Below are positions 53,741-61,466 of a stretch of DNA of 64,000 bases, one piece after another. Origin of the DNA: Cronobacter condimenti 1330. GTDB lineage: Bacteria; Pseudomonadota; Gammaproteobacteria; Enterobacterales; Enterobacteriaceae. Each line of letters begins with the position of its first letter. Position 1 is the stretch's first letter. The translations under genes and the position numbers were made by a program. The notes under the pieces are model-generated. The model saw nothing but the letters and a program-made list of their open reading frames with translations, did not search any database and was not told where the DNA came from. The stretch covers positions 496,001-560,000 of the forward strand of contig NZ_CP012264.1 in the NCBI RefSeq assembly GCF_001277255.1. Direction: 5' to 3'.

Positions 53741-54670
53741 CTAAATCGTGTGATTCAGTACCAGCGCCAGCAGCGCCTGACGAGCGAAAATGCCGTTGCC
53801 CGCCTGCTGGAAATACCAGGCATGCGGCGTTTTATCGACATCGGTCGTAATTTCGTCGATACGCGGCAGCGGGTGCAGCACTTTCATGTTGGCGCGCGCG
53901 CCGTGCAGATCGGCGGCTCGCAGCACGAACTGCGCTTTCACGTTGGCGTATTCCGACGGATCGAGGCGCTCTTTCTGGACGCGGGTCATATAGAGGATGT
54001 CGACCTCCTGCACCACATCTTCAATGGCGCTGTGCAGGCTCCAGGCGATGCCTTTTTCATCCAGCATATCGAGAATGTATTGCGGCATCGCCAGCGCATC
54101 CGGGGCGATAAAGCAAAAGCGGTTGCCGTTAAACTTCGCCAGCGCCTGCGCCAGTGAATGCACGGTGCGGCCATATTTCAGGTCGCCCACCATCGCGATG
54201 GTGAGGTTTTCAAGCCGTCCCTGCGTTTCCTGAATGGTGAAGAGATCGAGCAGCGTCTGGGTCGGATGCTGGTTGGCGCCGTCGCCCGCATTCAGCACCG
54301 GCACGCCGCCGGAAAATTCCGTCGCGAGGCGCGCTGCGCCTTCCTGCGGATGGCGCATCACAATGGCGTCCACATAGGTGCTGATAACCGAAATGGTATC
54401 CGCCAGCGTTTCGCCTTTTTTCCCAAGTGACGTATTGCTGCTGTCAGAGAAACCCACTACCGCCGCGCCCAGACGATGCATGGAGGTTTCAAACGACAGA
54501 CGGGTGCGGGTCGAGGCCTCAAAGAAGCAACTGGCGATAACTTTATGCTTCAAAAGCTCCGGCTGCGGGTTCGCCTTTAGCTTCGCCGCTGTCTCCAGCA
54601 CCAGCTCAAGCTCGGCGCGGCTGAGATCGTTGATGGAAATAATATGTTTTTGAAAAAGCGGATTCGCCAT
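53741..54670 (-). CDS. pyrB: Aspartate carbamoyltransferase catalytic chain PyrB
   Basis: A 309-residue transcarbamoylase making N-carbamoyl-aspartate, the first committed pyrimidine step. The carbamoyl-phosphate loop EASTRTRLSFE and the HPTQTLLDLFTI motif are intact. It is two residues shorter than the E. coli chain (311). Controlled by UTP-sensitive attenuation through pyrL and the terminator upstream. Confidence 0.97.
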   Translation of the reverse strand: MANPLFQKHIISINDLSRAELELVLETAAKLKANPQPELLKHKVIASCFFEASTRTRLSFETSMHRLGAAVVGFSDSSNTSLGKKGETLADTISVISTYVDAIVMRHPQEGAARLATEFSGGVPVLNAGDGANQHPTQTLLDLFTIQETQGRLENLTIAMVGDLKYGRTVHSLAQALAKFNGNRFCFIAPDALAMPQYILDMLDEKGIAWSLHSAIEDVVQEVDILYMTRVQKERLDPSEYANVKAQFVLRAADLHGARANMKVLHPLPRIDEITTDVDKTPHAWYFQQAGNGIFARQALLALVLNHTI

Positions 54671-54712
54671 TTTTGTCTCCTCTTTAGGCCGGCGGACAAA
54701 CGCTGGACAAAA

Positions 54713-54737
54713 AAAAGCCCCTCATTGAGGGGCTTTT
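54713..54737 (-). terminator. pyrBI attenuator
   Basis: On the minus strand AAAAGCCCCTC and GAGGGGCTTTT (11 pairs) with a three-base loop are followed by a T-run, between pyrL and pyrB. The pyrL stop codon lies inside the loop region, so a closely following ribosome would block the hairpin: the classic UTP-sensing arrangement. A pause hairpin CGTCAG-TTTT-CTGACG lies upstream at 54775-54790. Confidence 0.93.
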
Positions 54738-54826
54738 AACAGCAATTCTGGAACGGAAAGAGCAACGGCCTGGCCGTCAGTTTTCTGACGACGCGGTAAG
54801 ACAAATTGTCGAACACACTGGACCAT
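54722..54826 (-). CDS. pyrL: pyrBI operon leader peptide PyrL
   Basis: A 34-residue leader peptide beginning MVQCVRQFVLPRRQ and ending ...LLLKAPQ. The first ten residues are close to the E. coli leader (44 residues), the rest diverges. GGAGGGAAGT precedes the ATG at 54826. Its stop lies within the attenuator loop, so coupled translation can prevent termination when UTP is scarce and RNA polymerase pauses. Confidence 0.88.
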   Translation of the reverse strand: MVQCVRQFVLPRRQKTDGQAVALSVPELLLKAPQ

Positions 54827-54851
54827 ACTTCCCTCCGGCAAATTGCCCGGC

Positions 54852-54879
54852 ATTATACGCATGTGCGTTTAGCTGACAA
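54852..54879 (-). promoter_or_regulatory. pyrLBI promoter
   Basis: On the minus strand a -35 TTGTCA (54879-54874) and a perfect -10 TATAAT (54857-54852) are separated by 16 bases, about 20 bases before the pyrL ribosome site. Confidence 0.8.
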
Positions 54880-54924
54880 GCAAGAAATGCACACTTTGTC
54901 GCCAGGAATCGATTGCTGTGAATA

Positions 54925-55404
54925 TTAATGCATTCTTAGTAGATAATTAATGCGTTTGTGAATGAGGGCGGTGCGCCTGACATCACGTGGCGCTATCCAG
55001 ACGATACTGCTGCCCGCGACCACGCCCAGGATTTCCGGCAGCGCGTGATAATCCAGCACTTTCGCCACTGCGCGGCCATAGCCTGCAACCGTGTGGACAA
55101 GGATAAATTCACTGTTATGTTCGACGCTCACGACCATTTCTGAGATAGACCGCGCCGCATCCGGGGCCGGGCGTAACAGCGGGTTAAGAGAATAAATTTT
55201 TTGTCCTTTGGCGTTGCGGATTTTCACCACACCAAGCAGTTTGAGCAGGCGTGAGACGGAGGACTGGCTGATATTGTCAAACCCGTGGCGCTGCATATCC
55301 CGCCGGATCTCCTCCTGAGAGCAGTAGGTTTTATTGCTGATAAGCCGCTGGCACACCGTCATTTGCTGCTGCTCTTTTCCGGAATAATCACCGTAATCCT
55401 TCAT
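54925..55404 (-). CDS. ArgR-family regulator of the arginine deiminase cluster
   Basis: A 159-residue ArgR paralogue. The N-terminal winged helix is clear (CSQEEIRRDMQRHGF, ISQSSVSRLLKLLGV), and the C-terminal oligomerisation domain follows. At the L-arginine-binding position, where E. coli ArgR has GTIAGDDTI (D128/D129), this protein has GVVAGSSIV, so both aspartates are serines. It is the last gene behind arcA-arcC-arcB and the transporter, about 170 bases after the latter, and probably regulates that cluster. It is not the main ArgR, which normally lies beside mdh. Confidence 0.85.
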   Translation of the reverse strand: MKDYGDYSGKEQQQMTVCQRLISNKTYCSQEEIRRDMQRHGFDNISQSSVSRLLKLLGVVKIRNAKGQKIYSLNPLLRPAPDAARSISEMVVSVEHNSEFILVHTVAGYGRAVAKVLDYHALPEILGVVAGSSIVWIAPRDVRRTALIHKRINYLLRMH

Positions 55405-55573
55405 GGACCGTCACTCCTTACGTTGATGAAAGTTGAAGAAAAACGATATTGTTTTCCCGACCCGCGCGCGGGGAAACCACAATAACCTGACGACACGCGG
55501 GCTTTTACAGAAATGGGAGGCGTTTCATGCGGCGCGATGCCCGTGATTGACAGCGCCGCGACGCCATGAATGG

Positions 55574-56977
55574 CTAAAACAGCACGCCGAGACTGAGCGC
55601 GGCCATATTCAGCACCGTCAGGATGAGGATGAGCGGCGCCACCCATTTCAGATAACGAACGTAAGGCACCCGCGCGATAGCAAGACCGCCCATCACCACC
55701 GCCGAGGTCGGCGTAATCAGGTTTACAATGCCGGACGCTGACTGGTACGCCGTCACCACCAGCGAGCGTCCCACATGGGCGAAATCCGCGAGCGGCGCCA
55801 TGATAGGCATGGTCAGTACGGCAAGGCCGGATGATGAGGGCACAAGAAACGAGAGCAAGACCTCAAGCCAGTAGGTCACATTGATGAAAACCGTGGTGGA
55901 GAGCCCGGTCACCAGGTTTTCGGCGCTGTGCAGAATGGTATGGGTGATCATGCCGTTATCCATTACCACCACGATCCCGCGCGCAATGCCGATGATAAGC
56001 GCCACACCGAGCAGATCCCGCGAGCCGTCAATAAACGTGCTGGTGAAGGTGTCTTCACTCATGCGCGCCACGACGCCAGTGATAATGGCGGCGGCGAGAA
56101 AGACGCCGGAAATCTCGCCCATCCACCAGCCGCGCACCGCCACGCCATAGATCATCACCGCAAAGGAAGCGGCGAAAATCACAAGAATTATTTTGCGTGT
56201 AGCCGTGAAGGGAAGGCTTTCCTCTGAGCGGTTGCCAAGAAAATGCGCCCGGTTGGACTCCCATAAATCGGCCACGACGGAAGAGGATGGATCCTGACGC
56301 ACGCGGCGGGCGTAGCGCATTACCCACAACACGCAGATAACCCAGCCGATGACCAGTAGCGCCACGCGCAGCCCAATACCGCTGGTGAAGGGAATACCTG
56401 CGGCGTTGGCGGCGATGACGGTCGCGAAGGGATTAATGGTCGAGCCGAGCGTACCGATACCCGCGCCGAGTAGCACCGTCGCGGCCGCCACCAGCGGGTC
56501 AAAACGCGCGGCCATCATGACCGGCACCAGCAGCGTGTAAAACGGCAGCGACTCCTCCGCCATACCGTAAATCGTGCCGCCTGCGGCAAACAGCGCCATG
56601 AGTATGGGGATCATCCACTCTTCTTTACCATGCAGGCGCTCCGTGACGCGCTCGATGCCAGCATCGATGGCCCCGGTTTTATTCACCACGCCCAGAAAGC
56701 CGCCGATGATCAGCACAAACAGCGCCACGTCGATAGCGCCTGCGGTATAGGTCACATGGTTATAGAGGCCATCTATGGGGGCCAGCAAAATGGCGGTAAT
56801 ACCCTGCGGATGCGCCTCGACGGGCGCGTAGGTGCCTGCAACCGGGACTTCTTTGCCGAGCGTGTCGTTCATCGCCATCTGGTATTTCCCGGCGGGCACA
56901 ATCCAGGTCAGCGCCGCGACCAGGGCTATCAGCACGAACAAAATGGTGTAAGCGGAAGGAAATTTGAACCTGTGCAT
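55574..56977 (-). CDS. YfcC/DcuC-family transporter, probably arginine-ornithine or related exchange
   Basis: A 467-residue polytopic membrane protein (about 12 helices) of the C4-dicarboxylate anaerobic carrier-like family, PF03606, to which YfcC and several arginine-linked carriers belong. Motifs LLGAGIGTLGSTINPFATVIAA-type and LVPSSSGLAVLTMPIMAPLAD are characteristic. Placed between arcB and the argR paralogue, it most likely moves arginine, ornithine or a related product; no ArcD of the APC family is present. Substrate assignment is inference from context. It begins 47 bases after arcB. Confidence 0.82.
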   Translation of the reverse strand: MHRFKFPSAYTILFVLIALVAALTWIVPAGKYQMAMNDTLGKEVPVAGTYAPVEAHPQGITAILLAPIDGLYNHVTYTAGAIDVALFVLIIGGFLGVVNKTGAIDAGIERVTERLHGKEEWMIPILMALFAAGGTIYGMAEESLPFYTLLVPVMMAARFDPLVAAATVLLGAGIGTLGSTINPFATVIAANAAGIPFTSGIGLRVALLVIGWVICVLWVMRYARRVRQDPSSSVVADLWESNRAHFLGNRSEESLPFTATRKIILVIFAASFAVMIYGVAVRGWWMGEISGVFLAAAIITGVVARMSEDTFTSTFIDGSRDLLGVALIIGIARGIVVVMDNGMITHTILHSAENLVTGLSTTVFINVTYWLEVLLSFLVPSSSGLAVLTMPIMAPLADFAHVGRSLVVTAYQSASGIVNLITPTSAVVMGGLAIARVPYVRYLKWVAPLILILTVLNMAALSLGVLF

Positions 56978-57024
56978 GAGGGTCTCTCCGAAACGGCGGG
57001 CGCGCCGCGGCGCGCCCGCAAAGG

Positions 57025-58029
57025 TTATTCGCCAAGCGTCGCCACCATCACAGCTTTGATGGTGTGCATGCGGTTTTCCGCCTCATCAAACACAATGGAG
57101 CAGGGCGATTCGAACACCTCTTCTGTCACCTCCAGCCCCTTGAGGCCATACGCGGTTTCGATGTCGCGGCCCACGGTGGTGTGCTCGTTATGAAACGCCG
57201 GCAGGCAGTGCATGAATTTGACGTTCGGGTTGCCGGTGGCCTTCACGACCGCCTGATTGACCTGGTAGGGTTTCATCAGCGCGACGCGCTCGGCCCAGGC
57301 CTCTTTCGGCTCGCCCATTGAGACCCACACATCGGTGTAGAGGAAATCGACGCCGTCCACGCCTTCATCAACGTGCTCCGTCAGGTGAATACGTGCGCCG
57401 GTCTCAGCGGCAATTGCCCGGCACTGTTCAACCAGCGCCTCTTCCGGCCAGAACGCTTTCGGCGCAACCAGACGGATTTCCATACCCATTTTCGCCGCGC
57501 CCACCATCAGCGAATTACCCATGTTATTGCGCGCGTCGCCGAGGTAGGCGAAACGGATTTGCCTAAGCGTTTTGCCCGGCGAGTGTTCGAGCATGGTCAT
57601 GAGGTCGGCCAGAATTTGCGTGGGGTGAAATTCGTTAGTCAGCCCGTTCCACACCGGCACGCCTGCGTATTTGCCGAGCTCCTCGACAATTGCCTGGCCG
57701 TAGCCGCGATACTCGATGCCGTCATACATGCGGCCCAGCACGCGCGCGGTGTCTTTCATTGACTCTTTATGGCCTATCTGCGAGCCGCTCGGCCCGAGGT
57801 AGGTGACCTGCGCGCCCTGATCAAACGCCCCGACTTCAAAGGCGCAGCGGGTGCGGGTGGAGGTTTTCTCGAAGATCAGCGCGATGTTTTTACCCACCAG
57901 CGTTTTTTTCTCGCGTCCGGCTTTTTTCGCGGCTTTCAGTTCGACCGCGAGGTCAATGAGGTACTGGATCTCTGCCGGGGTGTAATCGAGCAGTTTCAGG
58001 AAGTTGCGGTTTTTCAGGTTGATAGTCAT
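57025..58029 (-). CDS. arcB: Catabolic ornithine carbamoyltransferase ArcB
   Basis: A 334-residue ornithine transcarbamoylase. The carbamoyl-phosphate loop STRTRC, HPTQILADLMTM and the ornithine loop HCLPAFHNEHT are intact. Its place in the arc operon indicates the catabolic direction, splitting citrulline to ornithine and carbamoyl phosphate. The ATG at 58029 has AAGGA at proper spacing; an ATG six bases upstream is too close to it. A paralogue, argI, lies 3.4 kb away. Confidence 0.92.
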   Translation of the reverse strand: MTINLKNRNFLKLLDYTPAEIQYLIDLAVELKAAKKAGREKKTLVGKNIALIFEKTSTRTRCAFEVGAFDQGAQVTYLGPSGSQIGHKESMKDTARVLGRMYDGIEYRGYGQAIVEELGKYAGVPVWNGLTNEFHPTQILADLMTMLEHSPGKTLRQIRFAYLGDARNNMGNSLMVGAAKMGMEIRLVAPKAFWPEEALVEQCRAIAAETGARIHLTEHVDEGVDGVDFLYTDVWVSMGEPKEAWAERVALMKPYQVNQAVVKATGNPNVKFMHCLPAFHNEHTTVGRDIETAYGLKGLEVTEEVFESPCSIVFDEAENRMHTIKAVMVATLGE

Positions 58030-58078
58030 GGTCATATCCTTTTGGTGTCAAAGTGGTGGGCGCCCCTCGCACTATTCG

Positions 58079-58095
58079 TCTCCCGGGCGGGGAGA
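58079..58095. repeat. Short palindrome between arcC and arcB
   Basis: TCTCCC and GGGAGA arms with a five-base loop, followed by GGGCTGGGGTG, resemble the CCCTCTCC/GGAGAGGG hairpins at 391 and 8058. An intercistronic mRNA hairpin or REP-like relic is likely. Confidence 0.4.
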
Positions 58096-58119
58096 GGGCT
58101 GGGGTGTGGGGGCGAAAAC

Positions 58120-59031
58120 TCACTGTCGAATCAACGTGCCTTTATCGCCTGCGAGGATCGCCGGGCCGTCACCCAGCGCGCCGATCCCGGCCATGCCGCC
58201 GCACTGCTCGACAAACGCGCAGCACGCCGCCACTTTTGGCCCCATTGAGCCTGCGTCGAATGACAGTTCGGCCAGCTGTGCGGGTGTCACACGGGTGAGC
58301 GGGCGCTGCGTCGGTTTGCCCCAGTCGAAATACACCGCGTCGGCGTCGGTCAGAATCAACAGCGCGTCGGCGTGAAGCTGGCGCGCCAGCAGCGCGGCGG
58401 AAAGATCCTTATCGATAACCGCCTCGATACCGTGGTAGCCGTCGGCTTTATCCACCACCGGTACGCCGCCGCCGCCGTTGCAAATCACCAGATGATCGCG
58501 CCCGATAAGCGTGCGAATGGCATCACTTTCGACAATCCGTTGCGGTTGCGGCGAGGGCACCACGCGGCGGAAATAGCGCCCGTCCGCTTTCATCACCCAG
58601 CCCTTTTCGGCAGCGAGCTTGTCTGCCTGGGATTTGTCATAAACCGGGCCAATGTATTTGGTCGGGTTTTGAAATGCCGGGTCGTTTTCATCCACGGCCA
58701 CCTGCGTTAACAGCACGCTGACTTCGCGCTCCGGCAGCAGGTTTTTCAGCGACTGTTGCAGCAGGTAGCCAATCATCCCCTGGCTTTCTGCGCCCAGAAT
58801 GTCGAGCGGGTAGGGCGCCACGTTGACGTAAGCGCTGTTTTGTAGCGCCAGCAGCCCAACCTGCGGACCATTGCCGTGTACCAGCACCACGCGCCACTGC
58901 CGGGTAAGTTGTGCGATAGTGCGCGCCGCCAGCTCCACGTTGTGACGCTGGATCTCCGCCTCCAGCGGTTCGCCGCGTTTAAGCAGCGCATTGCCGCCGA
59001 GCGCCACCACGAGTGTGGGTTTCGTTTCCAT
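58120..59031 (-). CDS. arcC: Carbamate kinase ArcC
   Basis: A 303-residue amino-acid-kinase-fold enzyme that makes ATP from carbamoyl phosphate and ADP, the energy-yielding step of the arginine deiminase pathway. ALGGNALLKRGEPLE at the N-terminus and VICNGGGGVPVV near residue 210 are the expected nucleotide and substrate loops. AAGGAG precedes the ATG. It starts ten bases after arcA and ends about 90 bases before arcB. Confidence 0.93.
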   Translation of the reverse strand: METKPTLVVALGGNALLKRGEPLEAEIQRHNVELAARTIAQLTRQWRVVLVHGNGPQVGLLALQNSAYVNVAPYPLDILGAESQGMIGYLLQQSLKNLLPEREVSVLLTQVAVDENDPAFQNPTKYIGPVYDKSQADKLAAEKGWVMKADGRYFRRVVPSPQPQRIVESDAIRTLIGRDHLVICNGGGGVPVVDKADGYHGIEAVIDKDLSAALLARQLHADALLILTDADAVYFDWGKPTQRPLTRVTPAQLAELSFDAGSMGPKVAACCAFVEQCGGMAGIGALGDGPAILAGDKGTLIRQ

Positions 59032-59041
59032 GGGGTTCTCC

Positions 59042-60262
59042 TTAAATACCGTCGCGTTCCAGTGGGCAGCTCATGCAGCGGGCGCCGCCGCGTCCACGGC
59101 CAAGTTCATCGCCAGGAATGGGCAGCACGGTGATGCCGGCTTTGTCATATTTTTCGTTGGTCCAGATGTTGCGCTCATAGCCGATCACCACGCCGGGGCG
59201 TACGGTCAGCACGTTATTAGCGTCATTCCATTGCTCGCGCTCGGCCTCAAAGGCGTCGCCGCCGGTAGTGATGAGCGTGATGCGATCGACGCCAAGCGCC
59301 TTCTCAAGTGCGTATACCAGGGTTTTTTCTTCCCGGCGCGCAATGCCGCCGCGCCCATCCGGCGTTAAGGTCCAGCACTTCACATCGGGGCGCACCACTT
59401 CGGGATAGACGGAGAAAATGTCGATATCGATATGCGTCATGACGGTGTCGAGGTGCATACAGGAGCGATGCTTGGGCAGTTCAACGGCAATCACGCGCGT
59501 CGCCTGCTGGTGTTTAAACAGGGCGCTTGCCAGAAACTCCACCCCCTGCGGCGTGGTGCGTTCAGACATGCCGATTAATACCGCGCCGCGCCCAATCACT
59601 AATACGTCTCCGCCTTCAAGGGTCGCGTGGTCGTAATTAATGTTCTGGTCGCCGAAATATTTAATAAATTCGCCATCGGCAAATGCCGGGTGCCAGCGAT
59701 AAATCGCACGTAAATTATTGGTTTCGCGCTGGCGAGCTTGTTTTGCCATTGGGTTAATCGATACGCCGTTATATATCCAGCAGGAGGTGTCGCGGGTGAA
59801 CAAATGATTAGGCAGCGGCTCCATAATAAAATCATTGGCTCCGTGCGTATCCACCACCATATTATGAATCGAGGCCGGGATTTCGCTGAATGTCAGGCCG
59901 CCACTTAAGCGGCGCGCCAGTTCCCGGTGCGGCAGATCGGCAAGCCAGCCACGGATATCGGAAGCAAAAGAAGGCCCCAGACGGTACTCAGAGACCTGCG
60001 TCTCCAGCAGCCAGGCTTTCGCTTCGGGAATATCCAGCGTACGCGTAAGCAGATCCGTCAGTAATAATACTTCGACGCCCTGTTCGCGCAGCGTCCGGGC
60101 GAAAATATCGTGTTCTTCTCCCGCACGCTCGACGGATAATACATCGTCGAAAAGTAATTCCTGACAATTAGACGGCGTCAGCCTTTTCAGGCTTAAATTA
60201 GGCCGGTGCAACATAACGCTGCGCAATTGACCAATTTCTGATCCCACGTAATGCTTTTCCAT
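59042..60262 (-). CDS. arcA: Arginine deiminase ArcA
   Basis: A 406-residue guanidino-group hydrolase converting arginine to citrulline and ammonia. The catalytic cysteine is C396 in GARCMSCPLERDG, and the acid/His elements are in THGANDFIMEPL and MHLDTVMTHID. AAGGA lies seven bases before the ATG. First gene of arcA-arcC-arcB-transporter-regulator, supporting acid tolerance and fermentative ATP generation. The upstream CRP/FNR-type site suits anaerobic or catabolite control. Confidence 0.94.
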   Translation of the reverse strand: MEKHYVGSEIGQLRSVMLHRPNLSLKRLTPSNCQELLFDDVLSVERAGEEHDIFARTLREQGVEVLLLTDLLTRTLDIPEAKAWLLETQVSEYRLGPSFASDIRGWLADLPHRELARRLSGGLTFSEIPASIHNMVVDTHGANDFIMEPLPNHLFTRDTSCWIYNGVSINPMAKQARQRETNNLRAIYRWHPAFADGEFIKYFGDQNINYDHATLEGGDVLVIGRGAVLIGMSERTTPQGVEFLASALFKHQQATRVIAVELPKHRSCMHLDTVMTHIDIDIFSVYPEVVRPDVKCWTLTPDGRGGIARREEKTLVYALEKALGVDRITLITTGGDAFEAEREQWNDANNVLTVRPGVVIGYERNIWTNEKYDKAGITVLPIPGDELGRGRGGARCMSCPLERDGI

Positions 60263-60301
60263 ATTTATTCCTTGGCTAATTTCAGAATAAAAACGGTGGC
60301 A

Positions 60302-60324
60302 TTATGCGAAAGGTGTTCGCATAA
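60302..60324. promoter_or_regulatory. Perfect 9-bp inverted repeat in the arcA leader
   Basis: TTATGCGAA and TTCGCATAA, separated by AGGTG, lie 40-62 bases upstream of the ArcA start and just downstream of the predicted transcription start. It could be a repressor operator or an RNA stem-loop at the 5' end of the arc mRNA. I do not recognise it as the site of a known regulator. Confidence 0.7.
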
Positions 60325-60352
60325 CGAATAACCGTGCAGATTGAACTCGATA

Positions 60353-60397
60353 TAAATAGTACTGGAGCGATTCGCTGACATTGTGATGAATATCACG
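60353..60397 (-). promoter_or_regulatory. Candidate arcA promoter with CRP/FNR-type activator site
   Basis: TGTGATGAATATCACG (60382-60397) fits both CRP (TGTGA-N6-TCACA, nine of ten) and, as GTGAT-N4-ATCAC, FNR (TTGAT-N4-ATCAA, eight of ten). On the minus strand a -10-like TACTAT/TATTTA follows at 60361-60353. The site centre then falls about 41 bases before the start, the class II activator position. Confidence 0.65.
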
Positions 60398-60522
60398 GGA
60401 AAGCCGGGGATTTTATTATTCCGAAGAAAGGATGATTTATTTCATGGAAAGTTTAATTAATTCGTCGGGCAATATGAATCGCTACGCAGAAAATGCAACG
60501 CTTATGCGGCAGTGTTAATATT

Positions 60523-60536
60523 TTGTTTGTGGTCAA
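60523..60536. promoter_or_regulatory. Possible distal FNR site
   Basis: TTGTT-TGTG-GTCAA matches the FNR consensus TTGAT-N4-ATCAA at eight of ten positions, about 260 bases upstream of arcA. Such matches arise by chance in AT-rich DNA. Confidence 0.3.
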
Positions 60537-60933
60537 TAAACGAACACCTATATAAGATAATGAATAATAAGCATATTTAAGAGAGGTGAATATCGTTATG
60601 CATTACCGGTGCGCATTTATTTCGAAAGACTGCAAATAACGCAAATAATTATGACGCTGGCGCGCTTGTTTGCCGGGTAAGCAAAACGTGACCGCACCGC
60701 CTTTTTTCCGTTATTGGCTTTTAAAACAGTCGGTTGTTGCGAAGCGCCGTTTTATATTCGCCAGAGTTATGCATAAAAGTTGCATAAACGCCTGGCTAAC
60801 ATTAACAAGCTTGTAACGCATGACGCGATAACCATGCGCTGAAGCAGGTTTCGCTGAGAAACCAGTGGCATGATGCGGCAATTCCTCGTATAACACAGAA
60901 AAATGAAACAGTGTTTTATATAAGGAGCTGGCA

Positions 60934-61386
60934 ATGATCATCGGTAATATCCACGCGCTGGGCACCTGGCTGCCCGCGCCGTTTCGCGACGCCATCGAGC
61001 AGGTGAAACAGCAGGTGACGGCGCAAACCGCGCCGGGTAAGTACGATCTGGACGGTAACCGCCTCTTTTTCTTGCTCTCGGAAGACATGACCGAGCCGTT
61101 TGAAAAGCGTCGCGCCGAGTATCACGCGCGGTATCTGGATATTCAGATTGTGCTGGCGGGCCGTGAAGGAATGACCTTCAGCACACAGCCGGCAGGGGCG
61201 CCGGAAACGGACTGGCTGGCGGATAAAGACATTGCGTTTTTGCCCGAGGGCGCGCAGGAAAAAACCGTGGTGCTGGAAGAGGGCGACTTCGTGATTTTCT
61301 GGCCTGGCGAAGTGCATAAACCGCTGTGCGCGGTGGGCGAGCCGGACAAGGTACGCAAAGTTGTGGTGAAGATGTTGATGGAATGA
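60934..61386 (+). CDS. tabA: YhcH/YjgK/YiaL-family protein TabA
   Basis: A 150-residue cupin-like protein of the DUF386 family, the same length as E. coli TabA (YjgK), which affects biofilm formation and is influenced by toxin-antitoxin systems. Metal-ligand motifs AEYHARYLDIQ and FWPGEVHKPLC are present. AAGGAG precedes the ATG. As in E. coli it lies upstream of and convergent with argI; E. coli yjgL between them is absent. Confidence 0.9.
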   Translation: MIIGNIHALGTWLPAPFRDAIEQVKQQVTAQTAPGKYDLDGNRLFFLLSEDMTEPFEKRRAEYHARYLDIQIVLAGREGMTFSTQPAGAPETDWLADKDIAFLPEGAQEKTVVLEEGDFVIFWPGEVHKPLCAVGEPDKVRKVVVKMLME

Positions 61387-61430
61387 GTGGGTTACAGGTG
61401 GGCCAGCGAAGCGCACCCACCGTTCGGAAG

Positions 61431-61455
61431 GGGTGCGCATAGAGCATGCGCATCC
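61431..61455. terminator. Hairpin between convergent tabA and argI
   Basis: GGGTGCGCAT and ATGCGCATCC pair over ten positions (one G-T) around AGAGC between the two stop codons. There is no clear T-run, so a 3'-end stabiliser or rho-assisted terminator is possible. Confidence 0.6.
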
Positions 61456-61466
61456 GCTTTCCGGAT

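Larger units (their letters stand above)
60263..60933. other. Long AT-rich control region between arcA and tabA
   Basis: A 671-base region without a credible gene, markedly richer in A/T than its surroundings between about 60400 and 60660. It holds the arcA promoter elements listed separately, and presumably the tabA promoter near its right end. Open frames are very short or lack ribosome sites. I did not find a perfect ARG box here by eye, although partial TGAAT half-sites occur (e.g. near 60474 and 60560). Confidence 0.65.
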
